Source: Novosphingobium silvae
GTDB taxonomy: Bacteria; Pseudomonadota; Alphaproteobacteria; Sphingomonadales; Sphingomonadaceae
NCBI RefSeq assembly: GCF_009856825.1
Contig: NZ_WVTD01000012.1
Span: 62,001-126,000 of the forward strand
DNA length: 64,000 bases
Direction of reading: 5' to 3'
Below are positions 47,759-56,240 of the stretch, one piece after another. Within the stretch, counting starts at the first letter, position 1. Each line of letters starts with the position of its first letter. The position numbers and the translations under genes were made by a program. The notes below the pieces were generated by a model. That model searched no databases. It was given only the letters and a program-made list of their open reading frames with translations, and was not told where the DNA came from.

Positions 47759-48943
47759 ATGAATAGCAAGCAGACGGCTGGGCGCAACATCGCTGTTCTG
47801 GCAGCGGCGCAAGCCCTTGGCGGCGCCAGTCCGCCGATTGTGATGTCACTTGGCGGACTGGTGGGGCTGCAGCTTGCCTCCAATCCGGCCTGGGCGACGT
47901 TTCCAGTCAGCCTTTTCGGCCTCGGTCTTGCATTTGGCACGCTGCCGGCGGCAGCCATGATGCGACGGTGGGGCAGACGAGCGGGCTATGTCCTGGGAGC
48001 CCTGAAGGGAATTCTTGGTGGCGCCGTGGCAGCCCTTGGCATTTTCTCCGGCTCCTTCAAAGTCTTCTGCCTGGGAACCTTCATCGCGGGGCTCTACAGC
48101 TCTTACGTACAGAGCTATCGGTTCGCGGCGGCCGATGCAGCGGAGGGCGAAATGAAGACCCGCGCGATCTCGCGGGTGATGGTCGGCGGTCTCATCGGTG
48201 CGATCGTGGGCCCGCAGCTTGTGATCTGGACGCGTGACGCCCTGCCACCTCCCTTTGTGGGCAGCTTTCTCAGCCAGGCGATCTTGCCGATGATCGCTAT
48301 CCCCGTCCTGCTCATGCTTCGAACACCGCGGGCCGAGCAGGCCGCGCAAGGGATCGATACCGGGCGACCCTTGCTCGAGATACTGAGAATGCCACGCTAC
48401 ATTCTTGCGGTCGCGACCGGCGTTGTATCCTATGGCGTTATGGCGTTTGTGATGACGGCCGCGCCCGTCGCGATGGTCAAGCAAGGCTACGGGGTCGATA
48501 ACGCGGCGCTGGGAATCCAGTGGCATCTTCTTGCCATGTTCGGCCCGAGCTTCTTCACCGGTCGCCTGATGGCCAGGTTCGGGAAGGAGCGGGTGACCGC
48601 GTTCGGCCTTGTGCTGCTCGCGGGTTCGGGTGCCGTTGCCTTGAGCGGCGCCGCATTGTCGAACTTTTGGGGATCGCTTGCGCTCCTTGGTGTCGGCTGG
48701 AACTTCAGCTTCATTGGAGCGACCGCGATGGTCACCGACTGTCACACCCCTGCAGAACGAGGCAAGGCCCAGGGTGCGAATGACTTTCTCGTCTTCGGGG
48801 TGACAGCCATTGTGTCCTTCCTTGCAGGATCGGTGATGCACAGCGCAGGCTGGGTCGTGATCAATTGGGCCATCCTGCCCGCGCTGGCGCTCATGCTGGT
48901 GCCATTGGTCTGGCAGGCGTCACGAGCGAAAGTCGCCCCCTGA
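47759..48943 (+). CDS. MFS transporter with CcoA-type copper motifs
   Basis: A 394-residue twelve-helix MFS protein. Met228-x3-Met232 (MAFVM) and His256-x3-Met260 (HLLAM) occur with the same 28-residue offset as the copper motifs M233xxxM237 and H261xxxM265 of the CcoA (CalT) copper importer needed for cytochrome oxidase assembly. The conserved MFS loop RRWGRRAGY is present. Divergence from a CsoR gene supports copper transport. Direction of transport is not shown by sequence. Confidence 0.8.
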   Translation: MNSKQTAGRNIAVLAAAQALGGASPPIVMSLGGLVGLQLASNPAWATFPVSLFGLGLAFGTLPAAAMMRRWGRRAGYVLGALKGILGGAVAALGIFSGSFKVFCLGTFIAGLYSSYVQSYRFAAADAAEGEMKTRAISRVMVGGLIGAIVGPQLVIWTRDALPPPFVGSFLSQAILPMIAIPVLLMLRTPRAEQAAQGIDTGRPLLEILRMPRYILAVATGVVSYGVMAFVMTAAPVAMVKQGYGVDNAALGIQWHLLAMFGPSFFTGRLMARFGKERVTAFGLVLLAGSGAVALSGAALSNFWGSLALLGVGWNFSFIGATAMVTDCHTPAERGKAQGANDFLVFGVTAIVSFLAGSVMHSAGWVVINWAILPALALMLVPLVWQASRAKVAP

Positions 48944-48979
48944 CCTTGTCGTCCTTGGAGAGGAGCCTCATCTCGTGCA

Positions 48980-48997
48980 TATGAACATGTCCACATA
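48980..48997. promoter_or_regulatory. Zinc-type ArsR operator before arsR
   Basis: TATGAACATGTCCACATA matches the site before the CDF gene at 15 of 18 positions and lies within a CATATG...CATATG dyad. It is 33 bases upstream of the arsR start, indicating autoregulation. Confidence 0.75.
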
Positions 48998-49030
48998 TGT
49001 CGAATGCATGCTGCCAAGAGTGAGATCGAA

Positions 49031-49381
49031 ATGTCTGACGTCCATGAACATACAGGCCCGGACGTGGGGGATGCGCATCTCCGCCTATCGAGCCATGAGA
49101 TGACTATTCTGGCCGAGACCTTTCGTTTGCTCGGCGATCCGACCCGTCTGCGGATATTGCTGTTTTGCCTGAATGTGCCCAAGGCGGTTGGCGACATTGC
49201 AGAAAGCCTCGGTCTTTCCCAGACGCTCGTAAGCCACCATCTGCGGCTACTGCGTGGTGCCCGACTGGTGCGGGGCGAGCGACAGTCTCGCCAGGTTTTC
49301 TATCAGGTAGCCGATGCGCATGTCAGTGACATGCTGATCGATATGGCATCCCATATCGGTGAGGATCACAGCGAGGACTGA
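49031..49381 (+). CDS. ArsR/SmtB-family zinc-type metal sensor
   Basis: A 116-residue winged-helix repressor. The helix alpha-5 ligand set Asp95-x-His97...His108-x2-Glu111 has the same spacing as the zinc site D104/H106/H117/E120 of SmtB. The alpha-3 cysteine site is absent (the only Cys, Cys46, is elsewhere). Helix-turn-helix LGLSQTLVSHHLRLLRGARLV. The start at 49031 follows a weak GAGTGAGA; 49004 is an alternative. Matching operators precede this gene, the CDF exporter and the RND operon. Confidence 0.88.
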   Translation: MSDVHEHTGPDVGDAHLRLSSHEMTILAETFRLLGDPTRLRILLFCLNVPKAVGDIAESLGLSQTLVSHHLRLLRGARLVRGERQSRQVFYQVADAHVSDMLIDMASHIGEDHSED

Positions 49382-49396
49382 ATCGGCCGTTTGGAT

Positions 49397-49446
49397 GGCC
49401 CAGACGCGCGTCAACTCGAGCTTTCTAGCTGGCGCGCGTCTGGGCC
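49397..49446. terminator. Bidirectional stem-loop between arsR and copB
   Basis: GGCCCAGACGCGCG (49397-49410) pairs perfectly with CGCGCGTCTGGGCC (49433-49446) over a 22-base loop. It lies between two convergent genes, as expected for a shared terminator. There is no U-run. Confidence 0.7.
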
Positions 49447-49542
49447 GCACTTGAAGCCTTCCCGAACACAGTCCTGAAAGTCCGGGGCAGCCTCAAGAGC
49501 ATCGCGGCGAGGATCGTTGAAAATCCGCGCGTGCGATCTCTG

Positions 49543-50754
49543 TCAGAACCAGACCCGAACACCGGCGACGAGATTGAAACCTCCGGTGTCCTCGCCGGCA
49601 GCGCGAGCAATTCTGGCCGTCTCGCCGAATTTTCGTTCCCACGCCACACCCACATAGGGCGCAAACTCGCGGACAATCTCGTATCGAACCCGCAGCCCGA
49701 GCTCGGCATTGACCAGACCCGACCCGATCCCTTCCGCGCGCATATCCTGCGCGGAAAGGTTCACCTCGGCGCGTGGCTGCGCGACCAGGCGCTGCGTGAT
49801 ACGCTGATCATAATAGCCCTCGATCCTGCCCAGGAGATCGCCTTTGTCCGAGACGAAGGCCGCGCCCTCGATCTCAAACCAGTAGGGGGCCAAGCCTTCA
49901 AAGCCGATGACGGCGTATGTGCGCGAAGGCTCTGGTCGGATGTCCTGCCGTACGCCTGCTTGCAGATTGAAGTAGGGGCCAATCGCGCGGCTGTAGAGAG
50001 CCTGGACCTCGGCGCCCTCCAGACCGCCACCGAAATCACCTTCGCCTTCAGATTTGACCGTCAGCCGGTTGATGTCCCCGCCGAACCAGGCCTCTCCATC
50101 CCAATGATAGCCTTCCTTGCCATCGCGGATCTGGATCTCGGCGAGATTGAGCATGACCTGTGAATAGGACATCCCGCCATGCTCTTTCATCATGGCGTTC
50201 CGAACAGGCTTCATCGCATCGCGACCCCAGACCCGATCTGCATAATCTGCGTCGGGCGCTGCTGGCGCCGGTGCATTGCCGGCTGGAAGCGCAGTCCCCG
50301 ACTGCTCCACCGATGGCATAACGGGAGCGGCCGCCTTCGGGGTGCAATGACCCATTGCCGCATGTTCGGGCGGGCAGGAGGGGTCTGAAGATGTCGCTGA
50401 CGGGGGTGGTCCAGCTGACGAATCTTCGTCACCTTCCTGCGTGTCGGGCGCCGGTGTACAATGGCCCATCGCCGCATGCTCCGGGGCGCAGACAGGCTGC
50501 TTGCGGACTTTGACCTCGGGCGCCGAAGCAGGGACAAGCGGGTCCTTTTTCGCTTCGGCCGGGGCGGGTTTGCAGTGCCCCATGGCGGCATGTTCCGGAG
50601 AACATGCCGTCGCCCCCGTCTTGCTTGTCGCGTCCGGTCTATCTGCGGCCGACGCGGGCGCGCTTTGATGCTGAGAATGATCCATGGACTGAGCGCCCGC
50701 CGGGCTGGCGAGCGCCAGGACCGACGCCGCACTCAGGAATGCCAGGGTTTTCAT
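49543..50754 (-). CDS. copB: CopB outer-membrane copper resistance protein
   Basis: A 403-residue protein. The ATG at 50754 gives a clean signal peptide (MKTLAFLSAASVLALASPAGAQ). The N-terminal 170 residues are Met/His/Pro-rich with MDHSQH and three copies of C-x-PEHAAMGHC. The C-terminal CopB domain (about residues 170-403) has barrel strands and closes with GVRVWF. It binds copper in the outer membrane or periplasm. It overlaps the upstream small gene by four bases. Confidence 0.92.
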   Translation of the reverse strand: MKTLAFLSAASVLALASPAGAQSMDHSQHQSAPASAADRPDATSKTGATACSPEHAAMGHCKPAPAEAKKDPLVPASAPEVKVRKQPVCAPEHAAMGHCTPAPDTQEGDEDSSAGPPPSATSSDPSCPPEHAAMGHCTPKAAAPVMPSVEQSGTALPAGNAPAPAAPDADYADRVWGRDAMKPVRNAMMKEHGGMSYSQVMLNLAEIQIRDGKEGYHWDGEAWFGGDINRLTVKSEGEGDFGGGLEGAEVQALYSRAIGPYFNLQAGVRQDIRPEPSRTYAVIGFEGLAPYWFEIEGAAFVSDKGDLLGRIEGYYDQRITQRLVAQPRAEVNLSAQDMRAEGIGSGLVNAELGLRVRYEIVREFAPYVGVAWERKFGETARIARAAGEDTGGFNLVAGVRVWF

Positions 50755-51062
50755 GCTCGCAACTCGTTCATATGGCTGAGCCAGGCACTTGGCTTGCCTT
50801 TGGCGGCACCGGCAGGCTTGGGTGTGCAATGACCCATGGCGGCATGCTCGGGCGGGCAGGATGGATCGCTCTTCGCAGGCGCCTGGCGCGAAGGCGCAGG
50901 CGCTTTGCGTGGCTTCGCCGTGGGCTTGGCCGAGGGCCGGGACGGCGCTTTCCTGGCATCTGCCCGGGTGTTGCCATGCTGACTGTGGTCCATTGTTTGG
51001 GCAGCCAGCGGCGCGCTCAAAGCCAGGATCGAGGTTGCGAACAGAGAGATGAGGATTTTCAT
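50751..51062 (-). CDS. Small exported copper-binding-like protein with PEHAAMGHC motif
   Basis: A 103-residue protein starting at 51062 with a signal peptide (ISLFATSILALSAPLAAQ). The mature part has TMDHSQHG, a Lys/Pro/Ala-rich linker and one C-PPEHAAMGHC motif identical to that in CopB and CopA. It lies between copA and copB and overlaps both by four bases. It probably acts as a periplasmic copper carrier. Confidence 0.8.
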   Translation of the reverse strand: MKILISLFATSILALSAPLAAQTMDHSQHGNTRADARKAPSRPSAKPTAKPRKAPAPSRQAPAKSDPSCPPEHAAMGHCTPKPAGAAKGKPSAWLSHMNELRA

Positions 51063-52891
51063 GCGGCCGTTCCTTCGCGGGGGCGCACGGAGACGATCTG
51101 CATCATCCCTGCGTGCATGTGATAAAGCATGTGGCAATGAAACGCCCAGTCGCCCACGGCGTCAGTCGTCACGTCGAACGTCACGGTGCCGCCGGGTTGC
51201 ACCTGGACGGTATGTTTGCGCGGGGCGTAGGCGCCGTGGCCGGTGACCAGCTCAAAGAAATGTCCATGCAGATGGATGGGGTGCCCCATCATTGTATCGT
51301 TGACCAACGTGATGCGGACCCGCTCGTCCTTGAGAAACGGGATGGGCTTTTTCACTTCGCTCAGTTTGACGCCGTCGAACGCCCACATGTAACGTTCCAT
51401 ATTGCCGGTCAGATGGATCCGCATCGATCGGTCCGGCGCTCTTACGTCGGGGTTGCGCTCGACCGCCATGAGATCGCGGTAAACCAGCACCTTGTGGCCG
51501 ACATCCTTGAGCCCTTGGCCTGGTTCGCCCGTTCGGTCGATCGGCATCGGCGATATCGTCTGAACCGTCGGTGTGTCCTTGACCTCGGGTGCCATCGACA
51601 TGTCGCGCATCGAATGCTTCATGCCGCCGGTGCCGTGGCTCATCGTCGGTTGGTCCATTGCCGCCGCGTCGCCGGCGGGCTTGCAATGTCCCATCGCCGC
51701 ATGTTCCGGCGGGCAAGCAGCATCTTTGCCGCTCGAGGGCATGGCCGAATGATCCATGCTGGACATACCCGCCATATCGCCCATCCCCATGTCTTTCATG
51801 TCGGCTAAGGGACGCTTGCGCAGCGGCGGAACAATTGCGGCCATGCCCTCGCGCGGAGCAAGGGTGGCGCGCGCCATCCCCGAGCGATCGACACTCTCGC
51901 CAACGATCGTATAGGCACGGTCGTCTGCCGGCTCGACGATCACGTCATAGGTCTCGGCAACCGCTACCTGAATTTCGTCGACGCTCACCGGACGAACCGG
52001 GAGACCATCTGCCTGCACCACCGTCAGCTTCAAACCGGGAATCCGGAAGTTGAACGTCGTCATCGCCGAGGCGTTGATAATGCGCAGGCGTATGCGCTCG
52101 CCCGGATGAAACAGCCCCGTCCAGTTGTCCCGAGGGCCATGGCCGTTCACGAGATAGGTGTAGGTGCTGCCCGTTACGTCTGAAACATCGGTCGGGTCCA
52201 TGCGCATCGCGCCCCAGGCAAGCCGATCCTTGCCGCTCTGGTCACGGCCAGCGAGCTGGCCAGCCAGCGTCTGCTTCTGGAAATTGAAGTAGCCTCCTTG
52301 CTGCTTGAGCTTGCGGAAGATCGTATGCGGGTGAAGCGGGCTGTGGTCGGACAGGACCAGAACATGCTCGCGGTCGGACTTGATCGGGTCCTCGCCGGCG
52401 GGGTCGATCACGATCGGGCCATAATGGCCCAGCTGTTCCTGCAGACCCGAATGGCTGTGATACCAATAGGTCCCCGACTGAACGATCGGGAATTCGTAGG
52501 TGAAGGTCGACCTGGGCTTGATCCCGGGGAAACTCACGCCTGGAACGCCGTCCATCTGGAAGGGGAGGATCAGCCCGTGCCAGTGGATCGAGCTGTCCTC
52601 GTCCAGTGCATTTTCAACATGGAGGCGGACCTTCTGTCCTTCCCGCAGCCGAACAAGCGGCGCGGGCACTGTGCCGTTGATGCCGATCGCATGGCTCATC
52701 CGGCCATCGATCGTCATCATCTGCGCAGCGATCTTCAGATGGATTTCATCGCCGGACACTGTCGGGAGTGGCCGCACGATACCGGCGGACACGGGTTGGG
52801 CCCAGGCAGGAAACCAGCTGGCGAGCGCAGCCGTTCCTCCCAAAGCCGCGCTTCCCCGAAGGAGGGCACGGCGGTCGATCAAATCAGTCAT
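51059..52891 (-). CDS. copA: CopA multicopper oxidase (PcoA type)
   Basis: A 610-residue periplasmic oxidase. The start at 52891 (MTDLIDRRALLRGSAALGG) gives a Tat signal; the open frame upstream to 53173 is not used. Copper-site motifs are SSIHWHGLILP, YWYHSHSG, HPIHLHGHFFEL and the final HCHMLYHMHAGMM. A Met/His-rich insert (DMKDMGMGDMAGMSSMDHSAM) also carries PEHAAMGHC. It oxidises Cu(I) in the periplasm. A CueR-type site lies 50 bases upstream of the start. Confidence 0.95.
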   Translation of the reverse strand: MTDLIDRRALLRGSAALGGTAALASWFPAWAQPVSAGIVRPLPTVSGDEIHLKIAAQMMTIDGRMSHAIGINGTVPAPLVRLREGQKVRLHVENALDEDSSIHWHGLILPFQMDGVPGVSFPGIKPRSTFTYEFPIVQSGTYWYHSHSGLQEQLGHYGPIVIDPAGEDPIKSDREHVLVLSDHSPLHPHTIFRKLKQQGGYFNFQKQTLAGQLAGRDQSGKDRLAWGAMRMDPTDVSDVTGSTYTYLVNGHGPRDNWTGLFHPGERIRLRIINASAMTTFNFRIPGLKLTVVQADGLPVRPVSVDEIQVAVAETYDVIVEPADDRAYTIVGESVDRSGMARATLAPREGMAAIVPPLRKRPLADMKDMGMGDMAGMSSMDHSAMPSSGKDAACPPEHAAMGHCKPAGDAAAMDQPTMSHGTGGMKHSMRDMSMAPEVKDTPTVQTISPMPIDRTGEPGQGLKDVGHKVLVYRDLMAVERNPDVRAPDRSMRIHLTGNMERYMWAFDGVKLSEVKKPIPFLKDERVRITLVNDTMMGHPIHLHGHFFELVTGHGAYAPRKHTVQVQPGGTVTFDVTTDAVGDWAFHCHMLYHMHAGMMQIVSVRPREGTAA

Positions 52892-52940
52892 GTCGCCTCT
52901 CAAGTCCCTCAGAGGGGATAAAACGACATACCTTGTCCAC

Positions 52941-52963
52941 CTTCCCATCATGGTAAGGTCAAG
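52941..52963 (-). promoter_or_regulatory. CueR-type promoter element before copA
   Basis: On the minus strand the site starts CTTGACCTTACCATGATGG and continues GAAG. It differs from the copZ and ATPase sites at one or two positions and is oriented toward the copA-copB operon. Confidence 0.78.
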
Positions 52964-53078
52964 CTCTTTCTCGCGAACGCAATCTGGCAATGTGTTCGAT
53001 CGCCATGAAGCAGCGAACCCGTTCTGATCACGCCGCTTCCGAGACACCAAAAAGGTGCGCTTGCGTCGCGAGCGATTT

Positions 53079-53107
53079 ATTACGATAAGTAAGTTACGAA
53101 TCGTAAT
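53079..53107. promoter_or_regulatory. TetR operator, nested palindromes
   Basis: ATTACGAT (53079-53086) and ATCGTAAT (53100-53107) form an outer dyad. TTACGA-A-TCGTAA (53094-53106) is a perfect inner palindrome. It lies 15 bases before the tetR start, fitting autorepression. Confidence 0.75.
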
Positions 53108-53121
53108 ATGAGTTTGTTCCG

Positions 53122-53679
53122 GTGGTGAAGTTGTCCGCGGCGGATCGCCGCAATGCCCTACTCGACGCTGCATGGTCGTATGTTGCCGAGCACGGCGTGC
53201 ATGCTCTGACGCTGGCCGAGGCGGCCGAGCGGGGAGGGGTCTCCAAGCCGATTGCCTATAACCATTTCCAGAGCCGGGCAGGGCTGCTCTGCGCGCTCTA
53301 TGATCGCTACTATACCGGCCATATCGAGGAGCTGACCAAGGCCCTCGAGCGCGCAGCTACGGTCGAGGAGGCGGCTAAAGTCATCGCCCAGGCCTATGTC
53401 GATTGCGTCGAGCAGTCAGGGCCTGTGGCAGCGGCGCTGGCTGGCGCTCTGAGTGGCGGCGCCGAAATGGAAACCATGCGCCGGGACTGCGATGATCGCT
53501 ATGTCGGCCTTTGCGTTGCGACGCTCGAGTCTCGCGCTGCACGTCCCATCCATTTTGCCTCGGTCGTAGCCTTTGTCGGCGCCGCCGCATCGCTCTCGAA
53601 CGAGGTGCAGCGCGGCCGCATTTCGAAGAAGGAAGCGGTCGATCATCTTGCCGGTCTACTCGCCTCGGCGGTGACCTGA
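53122..53679 (+). CDS. TetR-family regulator
   Basis: A 185-residue regulator with an N-terminal TetR helix-turn-helix (LTLAEAAERGGVSKPIAYNHFQSRAGLLCALYDRYY) and a helical ligand domain. It starts with GTG at 53122 or 53125. It is followed by DUF1349 and SDR genes in the same direction, which it probably represses together with itself. Confidence 0.88.
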   Translation: MVKLSAADRRNALLDAAWSYVAEHGVHALTLAEAAERGGVSKPIAYNHFQSRAGLLCALYDRYYTGHIEELTKALERAATVEEAAKVIAQAYVDCVEQSGPVAAALAGALSGGAEMETMRRDCDDRYVGLCVATLESRAARPIHFASVVAFVGAAASLSNEVQRGRISKKEAVDHLAGLLASAVT

Positions 53680-53710
53680 CGACGTTCAAGACAGAAAAGA
53701 GGATCTGACG

Positions 53711-54394
53711 ATGAAAGTGCAACTCCCTTTGATGGTGATCGCAATGGGTCTGGCGCTGCCGGCGAATGCTCAGCAAATGGGCGATGAAAAAGTGAACCTG
53801 GCCCTGCCGGGAATCAGCTTCACCCGATCGCTTAATCAGGCGGCAAGATCCGCGAAGGTTGAAGGAGGAATGATCTCGCTGGCGAGCGAGGGCGGGCGTG
53901 ACAATTTCCGCGATCCCGACGGCAAGCTGTCGAACAACACTGCGCCGGTTCTCCTGGCAGAAGTCGATAATGCCAAGTCCTGGACGTTGTCAGGTTTGGT
54001 GACCCCGTCGTTCAACGCTACCTACGACGCCGGCACCTTCTACATATGGATCGATGATGCCCACTGGCTCAAAATGGCGATGGAGCGTGATGAGCGGGGA
54101 CGGGTTCGCATCGTCAGCGTCCGCACGAACGACACCTCCGATGACAACAATCATGATGTTGTGACAGCGCCGAATGTCTGGATGAAAATCTCTTCGGATA
54201 CGAAAACGGTCGGGTTCTACTATTCGACGGACCAGAAGAGCTGGCAGCTGATCCGCTTGTTCAAAAATGACTATCCTCAGAAGCTGTGGGTGGGCGTGAG
54301 CGCGCAATCGCCGCAGGGCAAGGGATCTGTGACCCAGTTCCGGGACCTGACCCTGACCAAGACCAGCATTTCGGATTTTCGCCTCGGCCTCTGA
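53711..54394 (+). CDS. Exported DUF1349-family (concanavalin-like) protein
   Basis: A 227-residue protein with a signal peptide ending at ANAQ (residue 21). The rest matches the DUF1349 beta-sandwich (TYDAGTFYIWIDDAHWLKMAMERDERGRVRIVSVRTND, then WMKISSDTKTVGFYYSTDQKSWQLIR). Members bind carbohydrates or are of unknown role. It lies 31 bases after tetR. Confidence 0.85.
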   Translation: MKVQLPLMVIAMGLALPANAQQMGDEKVNLALPGISFTRSLNQAARSAKVEGGMISLASEGGRDNFRDPDGKLSNNTAPVLLAEVDNAKSWTLSGLVTPSFNATYDAGTFYIWIDDAHWLKMAMERDERGRVRIVSVRTNDTSDDNNHDVVTAPNVWMKISSDTKTVGFYYSTDQKSWQLIRLFKNDYPQKLWVGVSAQSPQGKGSVTQFRDLTLTKTSISDFRLGL

Positions 54395-54427
54395 CGGCGC
54401 AAAATCGACCCGGGAAAGACAACGACA

Positions 54428-55033
54428 ATGAAGATTCTCATCGTTGGGGCTAACGGCCTCATGGGACAGGCTGCGCTCAAAGGCCTCGCCCACCACGACG
54501 TCGTGACCGCCAGCCGCTCTGGCTCGACATGCGATCACCAAGTGGACATTACCAACACGGCATCTATCCGAGCGCTGTTTGAAAAGGTCGGACAAGTCGA
54601 TGCCGTGATCTGCGCCGTTGGCCACTGCGAGTACGCGCCCTTCGTGACCATGACCGATGATCAATGGCGCGTAACCATCGAAAGCAAGCTGCTCGGGCAG
54701 ATCAACCTGGTGCGTGTAGGCTGTGACTATGTCGCTGACTGCGGCTCGTTTACCCTCATTTCCGGGATCTTGAATATCAAGCCCGTTCCCGAGGCGATCG
54801 CGGATGCGACGACCAGCGGCGCGATCGACACATTCGTGCGCTGCGTCGCGCACGAAATGCCGCGCGGCATACGGATCAACGTGGTCAATCCGACCGTCCT
54901 CGAGGAGGCGTGGGACGTCTATGGTGCCATGATGCCGGGCTTCGAGCCGGTTCCGGGCGCGCTCGTGGGGAAGGCATTTCAACGGTCGGTCGAAGGGTTC
55001 ATATCCGGTGAGGTTCTGATCGTGGACGCCTGA
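54428..55033 (+). CDS. Short-chain dehydrogenase/reductase
   Basis: A 201-residue SDR. The nucleotide-binding GANGLMGQAALKGL is N-terminal, with ICAVGHCEYAPF in place of the usual NNAG and an SG in LISGILNIK. The typical YxxxK is not evident (the position reads DATTSGAIDTFV), so the catalytic Tyr-Lys pair seems lost, as in some short SDRs. Substrate unknown; it is the third gene of the TetR operon. Confidence 0.85.
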   Translation: MKILIVGANGLMGQAALKGLAHHDVVTASRSGSTCDHQVDITNTASIRALFEKVGQVDAVICAVGHCEYAPFVTMTDDQWRVTIESKLLGQINLVRVGCDYVADCGSFTLISGILNIKPVPEAIADATTSGAIDTFVRCVAHEMPRGIRINVVNPTVLEEAWDVYGAMMPGFEPVPGALVGKAFQRSVEGFISGEVLIVDA

Positions 55034-55133
55034 TGTCGCTGGCAGCTCCCGCGTTCGCGGGGCTTTCGAATACCCAGCTATGATCGCAGCCCAGTGGCCT
55101 TCGACAAGGCAGGCCTTGGCCCCCGACCGGGCA

Positions 55134-55364
55134 TCAACCGCGACCGGTCATAAAGTAAACAAACAGCGATCCGGCGCCGACGAGCATCAAGAGCCATGCC
55201 ACAAGCCTGCCGATCCGTTCGAGCGTCCGGATCAGGAGGGCATGGCCGTAGGAGTTGAATTCCTGCACGCCTGCGACATTGCGCCGATTGAACGCTCGTT
55301 GATTGGTCCAAAGGATGATGCCGACGCCCAAGGCCAGCATGATGGCTCCTACGGTCACATTCAT
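55134..55364 (-). CDS. Small membrane protein, 76 aa
   Basis: 76 residues with hydrophobic segments near 5-20 and 50-70 (VTVGAIMLALGVGIILW and LVAWLLMLVGAGSLFVYFM). Not recognised. It lies downstream of the copZ-DUF305 operon on the same strand, separated by a stem-loop at 55461-55491. Confidence 0.6.
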   Translation of the reverse strand: MNVTVGAIMLALGVGIILWTNQRAFNRRNVAGVQEFNSYGHALLIRTLERIGRLVAWLLMLVGAGSLFVYFMTGRG

Positions 55365-55460
55365 CAGACGTCCTTTCAGCAGTGTGTTCGTTGCAACTCA
55401 TCAACTGTGGCGGATGCAAATGCGCCTCGGCTCCATTGTTGGATACCGAGGCGCACCCAT

Positions 55461-55491
55461 GGCTGGGTGTTGCGTTGATCAACACCCAGCC
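55461..55491. terminator. Stem-loop after the copZ-DUF305 operon
   Basis: GGCTGGGTGTTG (55461-55472) pairs perfectly with CAACACCCAGCC (55480-55491) over a seven-base loop. It lies 72 bases downstream of the DUF305 stop on the minus strand. No U-run is seen. Confidence 0.6.
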
Positions 55492-55562
55492 ACCTGGCCG
55501 ACCCAAGGGCTCAGGGGGACTGGGGGGCAGCCCAGAGGAGGCCGGCCATAGGGATGCGCGGC

Positions 55563-55865
55563 TTACTGGCTACGGTCAGCGAGCCACTTCTTCATGAGCG
55601 CGATTTCTTTCTCCTGCGCATCGATGATGGCCTGCGCCAATTTGCTCACTTCGGGATCGGAGCCGTGATCGAGAACGACGCGGGCCATGTCGATCGCGCC
55701 TTGATGGTGCGGGATCATGCCGCGCAGGAAATCGAGGTCAGCGTCCCCGCTGAACTCAATCGCCATGTCCGCATGCATGCGGTTATTTGCGACCTGATAA
55801 TCGCGAATGACAGGGTTATCCGACAGGCCTTCGGCCTGATGCTCGCTATGTCCTTCGTGCTTCAC
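55563..55865 (-). CDS. DUF305-family copper-associated protein
   Basis: A 100-residue protein starting with GTG at 55865 and overlapping the copZ stop by four bases. The DUF305 signature [20 protein letters not shown] is complete, with MHADMAIEF before it. These His/Met-rich proteins travel with copper operons and are thought to bind copper. No signal peptide is evident at this start. Confidence 0.87.
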   Translation of the reverse strand: MKHEGHSEHQAEGLSDNPVIRDYQVANNRMHADMAIEFSGDADLDFLRGMIPHHQGAIDMARVVLDHGSDPEVSKLAQAIIDAQEKEIALMKKWLADRSQ

Positions 55866-56080
55866 GACTGCACCTCCTCGGCGCTTTCGACCAAAGTGGT
55901 CGGATAGCCATCGTCCGCCAGCGCCTTCTGGATATCTTCCTGGCTTGCGGTGGTGGTCACGGAAATGGTGCGCGACACGGTATCGGCCTCGACAGTGGCC
56001 GCAGGATCGACCTTGCCGATCGCCTCGTTGATGTGCCGGACGCACGATCCGCAGGTCATGTCCTGGACGTGGAACTGCAT
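55862..56080 (-). CDS. copZ: CopZ-like heavy-metal-associated copper chaperone
   Basis: A 72-residue single HMA domain with [11 protein letters not shown] as the Cu(I) site. The ATG at 56080 gives the normal length of the family. It is divergent from the Cu-ATPase, each side having its own CueR-type site, and would deliver Cu(I) to it. Confidence 0.9.
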   Translation of the reverse strand: MQFHVQDMTCGSCVRHINEAIGKVDPAATVEADTVSRTISVTTTASQEDIQKALADDGYPTTLVESAEEVQS

Positions 56081-56123
56081 CGGGATTCTCCTCAAAATTC
56101 GAGTTCGTCCCGTAAGAAATGGG

Positions 56124-56146
56124 GCTTGCCATCGTTGGAAGGTCAA
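56124..56146 (-). promoter_or_regulatory. CueR-type promoter element before copZ
   Basis: On the minus strand the site starts TTGACCTTCCAACGATGG and continues CAAGC. It differs by one base from the AhpD-operon site in this core. It ends 43 bases from the copZ start. Confidence 0.8.
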
Positions 56147-56171
56147 CCCGCCCGGCCAAAAAAACTTGAAC

Positions 56172-56194
56172 CTTGACCTTCCAATGATGGGAAG
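56172..56194 (+). promoter_or_regulatory. CueR-type promoter element before the Cu-ATPase
   Basis: The site starts CTTGACCTTCCAATGATGG and continues GAAG. It lies 46 bases before the ATPase ATG in the divergent region with copZ. Confidence 0.8.
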
Positions 56195-56240
56195 CCTCAC
56201 ATGGGGTTGGTCAAGTTCGCGAGAATCGAGGAAGCGGAAC

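Noticed and set aside
52892..53173. 94-residue upstream extension of CopA oxidase
   Set aside because: It spans the CueR site and the TetR operator; the Tat signal starts at 52891.
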